NCBI GenBank assembly: GCA_028278065.1
Contig: JANQFA010000008.1
Coordinates: forward strand, 1 to 34,532
DNA length: 34,532 nt
Source: Myxococcota bacterium
GTDB lineage: Bacteria; Myxococcota_A; UBA9160; JAFDET01
Direction of reading: 5' to 3'
The position numbers and the translations under genes were made by a program. The notes under the pieces are model-generated. The model saw only the letters and a list, made by a program, of their open reading frames with translations. It was not told the origin of the DNA and made no database searches. Positions 13,633-22,271 of this stretch are shown here, piece after piece (within the stretch, counting starts at the first letter, position 1; the number at the start of each line of letters is the position of its first letter).

Positions 13633-14337
13633 TCAGTCCCGAGCCCGCGCCGCAGGACGACTTCGCGCCAGGGCCAGTGCGCCGAGCGCGGAGAGCGCCA
13701 GCAGCGCCACGCCGGGCTCGGGAACGTCCTTCTTCGGCTTCTTCGGCTTCTTCTTCTTCTTCGGAGGCTTGCCCGGGGGCGCCAGCGGATCGTCGCCATC
13801 GGCGAGGTCGGGATCGAAGTCGGGCTCGCCGAGAGGGCCGCCCGGCCCGAAGCCGGGCCCGAAGAACGGGAAGTCCGGCAGGTCGAACGGCTTGGCCTCG
13901 GGAAGCGACGGCAGGCCGGTCGTGGAGGCGGGAAGGATCGGCGGTACGTAGCCCGAGGGCCCGAAGAGCAGGATGTCGCCGGAGGCCGGGCGCGCGCGGA
14001 TCGTGAACGGGATGCGTAGCGGTCGCCGCAGGTCGAACGGCTCGAGATTCAGCCCCTGCTCGATCAGCTCGAGGATGGGACCCATCGAGAAGTCGAAACG
14101 CCATTGGTGGCGCACCACCGGACGCGCGTTGCGCACGGGTCGCTGCTGCTGGCGCACGATCGGCTTGCCCTTGCGGGCGAACTGCACCAGGTCCGGCGCG
14201 AATACGGCCGCGCCGACGAGGCTGGCCACCACCAGGCCCAGCAGGGCGAGCCTGCGCCGCCGCTGCTTGCGCTTGGAACGACGCCTGCCCCTGCCCTGGG
14301 AGGGTGCCCCGGGTGTCTGGTTGTCCGGATCCGCCAT
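13633..14337 (-). CDS. PEP-CTERM sorting-domain protein of unknown function (234 aa)
   Basis: The C-terminus is a PEP-CTERM signal: VPEP at 205-208, a hydrophobic stretch (about 209-224) and a basic RSR...RAR end. Such signals are cut and processed by exosortases, usually for export to the outer surface with glycosylation. The N-terminus has a long, very basic region (residues 18-29, mostly Arg/Lys) before a hydrophobic segment (30-46), fitting a signal anchor or long signal peptide. The middle is Pro/Gly/Phe-rich with few recognisable motifs, and a Lys-rich patch (190-203) lies directly before VPEP. I do not recognise the mature domain. ATG at 14337 is downstream of a sigma28-like promoter and two GC hairpins. 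The exosortase is not in the window. A basic single-pass protein with a chance VPEP end is the alternative. Confidence 0.8.
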   Translation of the reverse strand: MADPDNQTPGAPSQGRGRRRSKRKQRRRRLALLGLVVASLVGAAVFAPDLVQFARKGKPIVRQQQRPVRNARPVVRHQWRFDFSMGPILELIEQGLNLEPFDLRRPLRIPFTIRARPASGDILLFGPSGYVPPILPASTTGLPSLPEAKPFDLPDFPFFGPGFGPGGPLGEPDFDPDLADGDDPLAPPGKPPKKKKKPKKPKKDVPEPGVALLALSALGALALARSRPAARARD

Positions 14338-14375
14338 CGAACCCCCGAGAGACCCGCACCGGCCCCTCGGCCGGC

Positions 14376-14427
14376 GAGTCCCTCAAGCGCTCGTATCGGC
14401 GGCCCTTTTGTGATGCTTGAGACACTC
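14376..14427 (-). repeat. long imperfect dyad around the sigma28-like promoter
   Basis: Arms 14415-14427 and 14376-14388 pair at 12 of 13 positions (one G-G mismatch, one G-U if RNA) around a 26-base centre. The upstream arm holds the -35 element and the centre holds the -10. It is followed downstream by a perfect 6-bp hairpin (14359-14374, CCGGCC/GGCCGG), and preceded by another inverted repeat, GGGGGTT/AACCCCC, at about 14431-14455. If transcribed from further upstream the region would be a structured leader; if transcribed from the sigma28 site it is a DNA dyad, perhaps an operator. Confidence 0.7.
14393..14420 (-). promoter_or_regulatory. sigma28 (FliA)-type promoter upstream of the PEP-CTERM gene
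   Basis: On the minus strand TCAAG (14416-14420) is followed by exactly 15 bases and then GCCGATA (14394-14400). This fits the flagellar sigma28 pattern (TAAA/TCAAG-like -35, about 15 bases, GCCGATAA). Transcription would start about 14383-14387, some 50 bases before the ATG. The match is by eye, and no flagellar gene is in the window. Confidence 0.6.
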
Positions 14428-14455
14428 CCAGGGGGTTCGGGGATAGGCAACCCCC

Positions 14456-14809
14456 CGGGGAAAGGAGATCGTCCCGCGGTGGAGCGCGGCTTGGTGAGCC
14501 TCCGCGTTGCGCGGGCAAGGCTCGGCCCCTCAGACGGCCGCGGAGGCGAAAAACGGGACCAGCCTTGTCCAGGACGCGCGCCCTGAACGGACCGGGTCCG
14601 GCGCTCCATCTGCGCGCTCGCTGCCTTCGAAGCGCCAACCCAGCCCTCGCCGAGCCTCCCCCCGCAAGCCCGCAAGGAGTCGCCGGCGCTCTGCACCCGA
14701 GTTGCCTGGGGCGCGCAGCGAGCCCACCGCAGGCTCCGCCTGCGCTGAGGCGAGCGGAGTCACCAGGATGGCCGCCCCGCGCTCTCCCACGAGGTCCGCC
14801 GCTTCGCTG
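14456..14809 (-). other. intergenic stretch after smc, no gene supported
   Basis: This 350-base, GC-rich region follows the smc stop. It holds a perfect 7-bp hairpin (14728-14744, CGCAGGC/GCCTGCG, loop TCC) and, further on, a weak terminator-like site: a GGAC/GTCC stem (14556-14570) followed on the minus strand by five T residues (14549-14553). Small open frames cross it (for example 14530-14790, minus) but they are Arg/Gly-rich and lack a ribosome site or a recognisable fold, so I do not call them. Confidence 0.5.
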
Positions 14810-17800
14810 CTAGTGCAGCTCCACCGCCACCAGCTTGCTGGCGCCCTTCTCCTCCATGGTCACCCCGTAGAGCACGTCGGCGATCTCGATCGTGCGCTTG
14901 TTGTGGGTGATGACCAGGAACTGGGACTCGGCGGCCATCTCGCGGACGATGTCGTTGAAGCGGCCGACGTTGGCGTCGTCGAGGGCCGCGTCGACCTCGT
15001 CGAGCAGGAAGAAGGGAGACGGGCGCACCTGGAAGAGCGAGATCAGGAGCGCCATGGCGGTCAGGGTCTTCTCACCGCCCGACAGGAGGCTCTCGCTGGC
15101 CAGGCGCTTGCCCGGAGGTTGGGCCTGGATGTCCACGCCGGCCTCCAGCACGTCGTCGGCCTCGCCCAGGAGCAGGCTCGCCTTGCCGCCCTTGAAGAGG
15201 CGCGGGAAGTTCTCCTGGAAGCGCTCGTTCACGGCCTCGAAGGTCTCCCGGAAACGCTTGCGGCTGGTGCGATTGATGCGAGAGATGGCGTCGCGCAGCG
15301 ATGCCACGGTGCTCTCGAGATCGCCCTTCTGCTCGCCGAGGAAGCGGAAGCGCTCGGCCAGCTCCTCGTGCTCCTCGATCGCCCCCAGGTTCACCTCGCC
15401 CAGGGCCTCGAGCTTGCGACGCACCTCGTCCACCTTCGCGCGCCGCTCCTCGGCGGAGAGCTGCAGGACGTCGCGCGCCGCGAGCTGCGCCAGGGCCGCC
15501 TCCTCGTCCTGCTCGGGGGTGGTGTCGGAGCCCTCCACCAGCCCTTCCCCGGGAGCCGGCGGGCGCTCGGGAACGGCCTCGGGATCGGGAGGCGTCCAGG
15601 TGGCGATGTCGACGCCCCACTTGTCGCGGATCTGCTCCTCCAGGTGCTGGAGACGCAGCTCCCGCTCGCGCACGTCGAGCTCCGCCTGCTGCAGCGCCTC
15701 CCGGGCCGAGCCCTCGCGACCGCGCAGGGCGCGCACCTCGTCCTCGGCGCTGCGCACGGACTCCGCCTCCCGCTCGAAGGCCGCGCGCTTCTCGGCGGTG
15801 CTGGCTCGCGCGGCCTCCTCGTCGCCGAGGCGCTGGTTGAGGATCTGCTCCGCCTCCTGCAGGCTCCCGGCCAGCTCCTCGCGCCGCGCGTGGGCCTCGG
15901 CGATCTCCTGCTGACGGCGCTCGATCCAGCCCTGGGCCTCGGCGACCGCGGCGCCGGCGCGCTCCGCGGCGTCGCGCAGGCGGTCCCTCCGGGCCACGCG
16001 CCCGGCGTGCTCCACGCGTCGCTGGGTGAGATCCGCCTCCAGGCGCGACACCTCGCGCGAGGCGGAGCCGATGCGGAGCCCCAGGGCGTCGAGCCCGTGC
16101 TGGCTCTCGCCGCGCAACCGGCGAGCCTCTTCGAGCCCCTGGACCAGCCGCTCGCGCTCGGCGCTCGAGTCGTCCACGCTCGTCAGCAGGGCGGCGCGCT
16201 CCGCCACCCGGTCCTCGCGGGCCTCTCCGATCGCCTTCACGCGCTCGCGGGTGCGCTCCAGGTCCTTCTCGTGTCCGGCCACCGCGAGGGCCGCGGTGTG
16301 ATGGCGGTTGCGCAGGTTCTCGAGCTCGTCGGCGGCGCGCGCCAGACCCTGGTCGGCCCCGCGCAGCCCGGCTTCGCACTCGGCCACGCGGTAGTCGAGG
16401 CCATCCACCTCCGATTCCAGCTCGCGCAGCTCGCCCACCCGGGAGAACGGCGCGGCCCCGGCGGCCTGGCCTCCGCCCCGGATCACCCCGTCGGGCGACA
16501 GCACGTCGCCGCCGGGGGTGACGAAGGTGGCCGGGATGCGACCGCCGCCGTAGACACGCACGACCTCGGCCAGGTCGTCGATCAGGTTGACGCCCGCGAG
16601 CAGAGCGCGGGCCACGCCTTCGAAGCCCGGCCGCGCCTCGAGGCGACCCAGCAGGGGCTCACCCAGGGGCACGATGCCCGTGGGCTCGAGCTCGGCGCCC
16701 AGGTCCACGACGAAGGCGCCACGACCCGCCGCGCTGCGGCGCAGGGCCTCGAGGGCAGCGAGCGCCCCCTCTGGCCGCTCCAGCACCAGCGCCTCGGCGC
16801 GGTCGGCGAGCACCGCCCCCACCGCCTCCTCCAGCTCGCGCGGGACCGACAGCGCATCGCGGACCAGCGAGCGGATTCCCAGCGAGGCGTCGTCGCTCTC
16901 GAGCAGGTGGCGCGCCGCACCGGACAGGTCCTCGCGGCGCTCCACCAGCTCCTCCAGCGAGGCCAGCCGGGCCCGCCGCGTCTCGCGATGCTCCCGCGCC
17001 TTGCGCACGGCGTCCGTGGCGGCCGCCTGCGCCTCGACCGCGCGGCGATGGGCCTCGAGCGCTTCGCGCTGGGCACCCATCAGCCGGTCGCGCTCCGCGA
17101 GGAGATTGCGCAGCCCGTCCTCGAGGGCGGACTGCTCGCCTTCCACCTGGGCGGCCTCGGACTGCTGGACCTCGAGGACCTCGTCCGCGGCGCGCAGACG
17201 CTGGTCCATCTCGGCGCGCCGGTCGTCGATGGCCGCGATGCGGTCCTCGTCCCGGGCGATGCGGGTGAGCAGATCGACGAGCTGCGTATTGGCCGTCTCC
17301 CGCTCGGCCTCGAGGCGCCGCAGGGTCTCGACCGCCTCGCGGGCCTGGCCCTCCGCCCCGGAGATCGCCTCGGCCTCCTGGGCCAGCGCTCCCTGCAGCG
17401 CTTCGAGCTCGGACGACGCCTCGTCGCGCTCGACCTGGGCCGCGCGCAGGCGCTCGGCGAGCTGGGCCCGCTCTTCGCCCTTCTGCTCCACGGACGCAGC
17501 CAGCGCCTCGCGCTCGCGGGTCTCCCACCCCATGCGGCCCTCGAGATCCTTGATCTCGGAGCGCAGGTTGAAGAGGGCCTCGTCGCCCTGGTGGAGGATG
17601 CGCTCCCGCTCGGCGAGGGCCAGCCGGTGCTTCTCGAGGGAGAGCTCCCGCTCGGCCACGTTCGCGCCGAGCGCGGTGACCTCGTCGCGACGGGCCTCCA
17701 GGGCGCGCCCCGCCTCGGCGATGCCCTCGCTGAGCACCCGACGGTCGTCGGCGGCCAGGGTGAGCTCGAGGATGCGCTGGGTCTCGCGCAGCCGCTTGTA

Positions 17801-18451
17801 GCGCGCGGCCTTGCGGGCCTGCCGCTCGATCGAGTTGATCTGGCGCCGGATCTCGCCCAGCACGTCGGTCACGCGCACCAGGTTCTGCTCGGTGGCGGCG
17901 AGCTTCCGCTCGGCCTCGCGCCGGCGCGCCTTGTACTTGCTGATCCCGGCGGCCTCCTCGATGAGGACGCGTCGCTCGTCGGGCTTGGAGGACACGATCG
18001 AGGCGATCTGGCCCTGCTCGACGATGGTGTAGCCCTTGGTACCGATCCCGGTGTCGCGGAAGAAGTCGAGCACGTCGCGCAGCCGCACCGGGGTCTTGTT
18101 GATCAGGTACTCGGACTCGCCGGAGCGGTAGAGGCGTCGTGCGACCTGGATCTCGCTGTAGGCGGCATAGGCCGGCGGGGCGATTCCCGAGGTGTTGTCG
18201 AAGGTCAGGATCACCTCGGCCAGCGAGACGGGCGGGCGCCCTTCGGAGCCCGCGAAGATCACGTCCTCCATGCCCTTCCCGCGCAGCCGGCGAGGCGACT
18301 GCTCGCCCATGGCCCAGCGCATGGCGTCCACCACGTTGGACTTGCCGCACCCGTTGGGGCCGACGACGGCCGTGATCCCCGGCTCGAAGCCGAAGACCGT
18401 CTTGTCCACGAAGGACTTGAAGCCGCTGATCTGGAGGGACTTGATCCGCAA
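14810..18451 (-). CDS. smc: chromosome segregation protein SMC (1213 aa)
   Basis: Condensin ATPase that organises and segregates the chromosome as a ring-shaped dimer with ScpA/ScpB. Parts in order: N-terminal head with MRIKSLQISGFKSFVDKTVF and Walker A GPNGCGKSN (31-39); a first long coiled coil; a hinge in the middle (segment with VRVYGGGRIPATFVTPGGD); a second coiled coil; C-terminal head with signature LLSGGEKTL (from about 1122) and Walker B FFLLDEVDAALDD (from about 1147). Length is normal. The frame is open upstream to 18574, but TTG at 18451 has GAGG at 5 bases and gives the usual MRIKSL start; GTG at 18457 is the alternative. scpA/scpB are not in the window. Neighbours are ftsY and an ABC exporter. 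Confidence 0.96.
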   Translation of the reverse strand: MRIKSLQISGFKSFVDKTVFGFEPGITAVVGPNGCGKSNVVDAMRWAMGEQSPRRLRGKGMEDVIFAGSEGRPPVSLAEVILTFDNTSGIAPPAYAAYSEIQVARRLYRSGESEYLINKTPVRLRDVLDFFRDTGIGTKGYTIVEQGQIASIVSSKPDERRVLIEEAAGISKYKARRREAERKLAATEQNLVRVTDVLGEIRRQINSIERQARKAARYKRLRETQRILELTLAADDRRVLSEGIAEAGRALEARRDEVTALGANVAERELSLEKHRLALAERERILHQGDEALFNLRSEIKDLEGRMGWETREREALAASVEQKGEERAQLAERLRAAQVERDEASSELEALQGALAQEAEAISGAEGQAREAVETLRRLEAERETANTQLVDLLTRIARDEDRIAAIDDRRAEMDQRLRAADEVLEVQQSEAAQVEGEQSALEDGLRNLLAERDRLMGAQREALEAHRRAVEAQAAATDAVRKAREHRETRRARLASLEELVERREDLSGAARHLLESDDASLGIRSLVRDALSVPRELEEAVGAVLADRAEALVLERPEGALAALEALRRSAAGRGAFVVDLGAELEPTGIVPLGEPLLGRLEARPGFEGVARALLAGVNLIDDLAEVVRVYGGGRIPATFVTPGGDVLSPDGVIRGGGQAAGAAPFSRVGELRELESEVDGLDYRVAECEAGLRGADQGLARAADELENLRNRHHTAALAVAGHEKDLERTRERVKAIGEAREDRVAERAALLTSVDDSSAERERLVQGLEEARRLRGESQHGLDALGLRIGSASREVSRLEADLTQRRVEHAGRVARRDRLRDAAERAGAAVAEAQGWIERRQQEIAEAHARREELAGSLQEAEQILNQRLGDEEAARASTAEKRAAFEREAESVRSAEDEVRALRGREGSAREALQQAELDVRERELRLQHLEEQIRDKWGVDIATWTPPDPEAVPERPPAPGEGLVEGSDTTPEQDEEAALAQLAARDVLQLSAEERRAKVDEVRRKLEALGEVNLGAIEEHEELAERFRFLGEQKGDLESTVASLRDAISRINRTSRKRFRETFEAVNERFQENFPRLFKGGKASLLLGEADDVLEAGVDIQAQPPGKRLASESLLSGGEKTLTAMALLISLFQVRPSPFFLLDEVDAALDDANVGRFNDIVREMAAESQFLVITHNKRTIEIADVLYGVTMEEKGASKLVAVELH

Positions 18452-18538
18452 GGGCACCTCGGGCCACCGGGCGAGCCGGCGGCAGGTGGCGGCGGAAACC
18501 GGACTTTCCTGGGGGGGGACCCCAAGGGGGACCCCGCA

Positions 18539-18568
18539 TTGGTAACACCCCCGGGTGGGCGGTGGCAA
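18539..18568 (-). promoter_or_regulatory. possible smc promoter
   Basis: On the minus strand: TTGCCA (18563-18568), an 18-base spacer, TACCAA (18539-18544), in the 143-base gap between the ABC exporter stop and smc. A GGGG-T-CCCC repeat that can fold into a hairpin follows at about 18511-18536. The -10 is poor. Confidence 0.3.
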
Positions 18569-18594
18569 GCCCAACCAGCTCGCTCCGGGGAGGG

Positions 18595-20475
18595 CTATCG
18601 AGAACCGGCCTCCGGCCGCTTCTCCATCTCGCCGGACGCCGCCGCTCTGGCCTCCTGCTGGCGGTACTGCAGCTGGTAGAGGCGGTGGTAGACGCCGCGG
18701 GCCTCGAGGAGCTCCTGGTGGCGGCCCTGCTCCACGATCTGGCCCTTGTGGAGCACGTAGATCCGATCGACGTCCTGGATGGTCGAGAGCCGATGGGCGA
18801 TGGCGATGGCCGTCTTGCCCTCCATCAGCGCGTGGATCCCCCGCTGGATGGCGGCCTCGGTCTCGGTGTCGATCGAGCTGGTGGCCTCGTCGAGCACCAG
18901 GATGTGGGCGCCGTGGGCCACGGCCCGGGCGAAGGAGAGGAGCTGGCGCTGGCCGGCGGAGAGGTTGGTGCCGCGCTCGCGCAGCTCGGTCGCGTACTGG
19001 GCCGGCAGCCGCTCGATGAAGCGATGCGCTTCCACGGAGCGCGCCGCCACCTCGAGATCCGCCGCGGACAGGTCGTCCCGGCCGAGGCCGATGTTCTCGC
19101 CGACGCTTCCGCTGAACAGGAACACGTCCTGCAGCACCATGGCCACGCGTCGTCTCGCCTCGTGCTGGGGCAGGTCGCGCAGGTCCACGCCGTCCACCCG
19201 GATCGCCCCGCGCTGGGGCTCGTAGAGCCGGGTCAGGAGCTTGATGATCGAGGTCTTCCCCGCCCCGGTATGCCCCACCAGGGCGACCTTCTCGCCGGGA
19301 GCCACCCGGAAGGACACGTCCTGGAGGATCCAGTCCTCATCCCGGTAGGCGAACCAGACCCCGTCGAACTCGACCTCCCCCTTGCGGGCGGGGTCGCCGG
19401 GGGCGGGCTCGTCCACCTGATCGAGCACCGCGGGCTCGGTGTCGAGCAGCTGGAAGATCCGCTCCGCGCTGGCCATCGACGACTGCATCACCGAGTACTT
19501 GGCCGAGAGATCCCGGAGCGGCATGAAGAAGCGCCGCAGATAGTCGAAGAAGCGGTACATGGTGCCGACGCTCGCGACGCCCGCTCCCACGCCCAGGATG
19601 ATCGCGAAGGTCAGGTTCTGGACGATCTCGACCACCGCGAAGAGCGCCGCCTCCCAGCGGATGGAGCGCTGCCAGGCGTTGCGGTGGTCCGCGTTCATCG
19701 CGTCGAAGGCGTCGAAGTTGCGCTTCTCGCGGGTGAAGAGCTGCACCACCTTCATGCCCGTGATCGTCTCCTGGATCATCGTGTTGATCCGCGCGATGAG
19801 GATGCGCGTGGCGCGGAAGGCCTCGCGGACCTTGAGGCGGAACACCACCGCGCAGAGCACCAGCGGCGGGATCACGAGAAAGGTGTAGAGCGCCAGCTTC
19901 GGGTGGATGACGAAGAGCACGGCGGCGATGATCGCCATCTTGATCACATCGGTGATCAGCGTGACCAGCCCGGATGCGAACATCTCATTCAGGTTCTCGA
20001 CGTCGTTGGTGGCGCGGGTCACGAGGCGCCCGACCGGGTAGGTATCGAAGAAGCCCAGGTGGAGGCTCTGCATGTGGTCGAAGACGTCGCGGCGCAGGTC
20101 GCGCATGGCGTGCTGGCCGGTCCAGGCCATCACATAGAGGTTGAGGAACTGCATGGCCGCCAGTCCCACGACGGCGCCCATGTAGAGCAGCGCCAGCCAG
20201 AGGAGCGGCGGGAAGCCCTGCGGAGCGTCGAGCCAGCTTCCCAGGAAGACGGCGTCGCCGGCGCTGGCTCCGCTGAAGACGCGGTCGAGCCCGGCCGCGA
20301 TGATCCACCCCGGGGCGAGCTCGAACGCGGTCAGCGGGAAGACCAGGAGGAGCGTGACCGTCACCTGGCCTGCGTAGGGCCGCACGTAGGGCCAGAGCCG
20401 CCCCAGCAGGCGCGAGTCGTAGGCCTTGCCCAGCTCCTCCTCGTCCTGGAACGGATCGTGGAGATCGGCGCTCAT
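18595..20475 (-). CDS. ABC exporter half-transporter, MdlB-like subunit (626 aa)
   Basis: Six-helix membrane domain (about residues 25-330) fused to an ATPase domain; exports a lipid, glycolipid or drug-like substrate. ATPase motifs: Walker A GHTGAGKTS (401-409), Q-loop VLQD, Walker B LVLDE with the catalytic Glu (E530) and an AHRLSTI switch. The signature is LSAGQ (505-509) instead of LSGGQ, as in MdlB-type subunits (LSVGQ in E. coli). It overlaps the preceding ABC gene by ATGA, and the two have complementary defects, so they form one heterodimer with this subunit supplying the active Walker B. Substrate is unknown; the linked glycosyltransferase suggests a glycan-bearing lipid. Confidence 0.93.
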   Translation of the reverse strand: MSADLHDPFQDEEELGKAYDSRLLGRLWPYVRPYAGQVTVTLLLVFPLTAFELAPGWIIAAGLDRVFSGASAGDAVFLGSWLDAPQGFPPLLWLALLYMGAVVGLAAMQFLNLYVMAWTGQHAMRDLRRDVFDHMQSLHLGFFDTYPVGRLVTRATNDVENLNEMFASGLVTLITDVIKMAIIAAVLFVIHPKLALYTFLVIPPLVLCAVVFRLKVREAFRATRILIARINTMIQETITGMKVVQLFTREKRNFDAFDAMNADHRNAWQRSIRWEAALFAVVEIVQNLTFAIILGVGAGVASVGTMYRFFDYLRRFFMPLRDLSAKYSVMQSSMASAERIFQLLDTEPAVLDQVDEPAPGDPARKGEVEFDGVWFAYRDEDWILQDVSFRVAPGEKVALVGHTGAGKTSIIKLLTRLYEPQRGAIRVDGVDLRDLPQHEARRRVAMVLQDVFLFSGSVGENIGLGRDDLSAADLEVAARSVEAHRFIERLPAQYATELRERGTNLSAGQRQLLSFARAVAHGAHILVLDEATSSIDTETEAAIQRGIHALMEGKTAIAIAHRLSTIQDVDRIYVLHKGQIVEQGRHQELLEARGVYHRLYQLQYRQQEARAAASGEMEKRPEAGSR

Positions 20476-22271
20476 GCGACCGCCCCCTCCAGCTCCTCTT
20501 CCAGGGCCTGCTGCCGGGCGAGCCGCGCGTAGAAGCCGCCGTGCAGGAGCAGCTCCTTGTGGGTGCCCTGCTCGGTGATCGCGCCATCCTCCATCACCAC
20601 GATGCGGTCGCAGTGGCGCACGCTCGAGATGCGGTGGGAGATGACCACCACGGTGCGTCCGGCGAACACCTCGTCCAGCTCGCGCTGGATGGCCTCCTCG
20701 GTGGCCGCGTCGACGCTCGAGAGGGTGTCGTCGAGAATCAGGATGCTCGGTTCGAGCGCCAGGGCGCGCGCCAGCGCAGCGCGCTGACGCTGGCCGCCCG
20801 AGAGCATCACCCCCCGCTCGCCGACCATGGTGGCGAGCCCGTGGGGCAGCTCGGAGAGGTCCTTGGCGAGCTGCGCGCGCTCGACCGCCTGGGCGATGCG
20901 CGTCGGGTCCGGCTCGGGAAGGCCGAAGGCGACGTTCTCCGCCAGGCTCATCGAGAAGAGGAAGGAGTCCTGGGGCACCATGGCGATGCTCGCGCGCAGG
21001 ATCTCCAGCGGAATCCGATTGACGTCGATCCCGTCGATCAGGACCCGGCCATCCTCCACCTCGTAGAGTCGCGGGATCACCGAGGCCAGGGTGGACTTGC
21101 CGGACCCCACCGGACCCACCACGCCCAGGCTCGAGCCGGCCGGAACGTGGAGATCCACGTCCCGCAGGGCCGGCTCGCGCTCGGCGCCCGGATACACGAA
21201 GCGGAGGTTGCGGAACTCGATCTCGCCGCGGAGCGCTTCCACCTCGACCCGGTCGTGGCGATCCGCGATGGAGGGCTCGGTGGCGAGGACCTCGTCGATG
21301 CGCTGCATGGCGGCACCGCCGCGCTGCACCAGTGAGAAGACCCAGCCCATGATGAACGTGGGAAAGGTCAGGTTCCAGATGTAGACCGCAAAGGTCAGGA
21401 ACTGGCCCTTGGTGAGGGCGCCGTCCATGATCTTGCTGCCGCCCACCAGCAGGACCATTCCCATCCCGAGGGCGGGGAGCAGACCCGTGATGGCGGGCAT
21501 GGCGCCGTTCACCTTGACCAGGCGCATGTGCCGCCGGAAGAGCTCGTGATTGGCCTCGGCGAAGCGGCTCGCGCTGACCCGCTCCATGGCGTACGCCTTC
21601 ACCACCGAGATGCCGGAGATGGTCTCCTGGAGCTGGTTCGAGAGGTCCGCCAGACCCTCCTGGACCGCGATGTTGGTGCGGAACATCGCGCGCCCGAAGG
21701 CGCGCGCGATGAAGATGAACAGGAAGTACGGAGCCAGCACCAGCAGCATCAGCTGCCAGTCGATCAGCGCCATGGCCACCAGCACCCCGACCAGCATGAC
21801 CGGGGTCTGGACGATGGAGAGCAGGCCCGGACCCAGCATCAGGCGCACCGAGTTCAGGTCGTTCACGCAGCGGCTCATGATGTCGCCGGTGCGCCAGCCG
21901 AAGAAGAAGGACTGGGGGAGACGCTGGAGATGGACGAAGAGATCGTTGCGGATCTCGTACTCCACCTCGCGTCCGGCGTTGAAGACGAGCTCGCGGGAGA
22001 AGTAGCGCAGCACGCCGAAGAGGAGCGAGACGGCGGCGATCCAGAGCGCCCGCTCGACCACGGCCTCCGAGGGCTCCCGCTCGATCGCGTCGATCGCCGA
22101 GCCGATCATCTTGGGGAGCGCCACGAAGCAGGCCACGTAGGCCAGGGTGATGACGCTCCAGATACCGTAGTAGCGGGCGTTGCGGCGCACGTAGATCGAG
22201 AGCCGCGCGATCGCGGCGCGGACGTCACCGCGCCCCTCGCGGGCGGCAGCGATGTCGGCGGCACTGCTCAT
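20472..22271 (-). CDS. ABC exporter half-transporter, MdlA-like subunit with degenerate Walker B (599 aa)
   Basis: Type IV ABC exporter half: membrane domain (about residues 30-315) and nucleotide-binding domain with Walker A GPVGSGKST (386-394), Q-loop MVPQD (431-435), canonical LSGGQ (490-494) and the switch His546. Walker B reads LILDD: the catalytic Glu is Asp515. In heterodimeric exporters (MdlAB, TM287/288, LmrCD) this marks the subunit carrying the degenerate ATP site, paired with a partner having an altered signature, which is what the next gene shows. ATG at 22271 overlaps the glycosyltransferase stop (ATGA), and the 3' end overlaps the MdlB-like gene (ATGA), so the three are co-expressed. 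Confidence 0.93.
   Translation of the reverse strand: MSSAADIAAAREGRGDVRAAIARLSIYVRRNARYYGIWSVITLAYVACFVALPKMIGSAIDAIEREPSEAVVERALWIAAVSLLFGVLRYFSRELVFNAGREVEYEIRNDLFVHLQRLPQSFFFGWRTGDIMSRCVNDLNSVRLMLGPGLLSIVQTPVMLVGVLVAMALIDWQLMLLVLAPYFLFIFIARAFGRAMFRTNIAVQEGLADLSNQLQETISGISVVKAYAMERVSASRFAEANHELFRRHMRLVKVNGAMPAITGLLPALGMGMVLLVGGSKIMDGALTKGQFLTFAVYIWNLTFPTFIMGWVFSLVQRGGAAMQRIDEVLATEPSIADRHDRVEVEALRGEIEFRNLRFVYPGAEREPALRDVDLHVPAGSSLGVVGPVGSGKSTLASVIPRLYEVEDGRVLIDGIDVNRIPLEILRASIAMVPQDSFLFSMSLAENVAFGLPEPDPTRIAQAVERAQLAKDLSELPHGLATMVGERGVMLSGGQRQRAALARALALEPSILILDDTLSSVDAATEEAIQRELDEVFAGRTVVVISHRISSVRHCDRIVVMEDGAITEQGTHKELLLHGGFYARLARQQALEEELEGAVA

Noticed and set aside
14359..14427. c-di-GMP-I (GEMM) riboswitch before the PEP-CTERM gene
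   Set aside because: The conserved GEMM core elements are missing; the GCCGATA and TCAAG elements fit a promoter better.
14530..14790. Small minus-strand open frame (86 codons) after smc
   Set aside because: Arg/Gly/Ala-rich composition, no ribosome-binding site, no recognisable domain, and crossed by hairpins.
14507..18679. A 1390-codon open frame on the plus strand opposite smc, and similar long antisense frames opposite gltB (6311-9787) and across 23879-27835
   Set aside because: These are produced by high GC at third codon positions. The opposite strand encodes clear, full-length conserved proteins, while these products show no family motifs.
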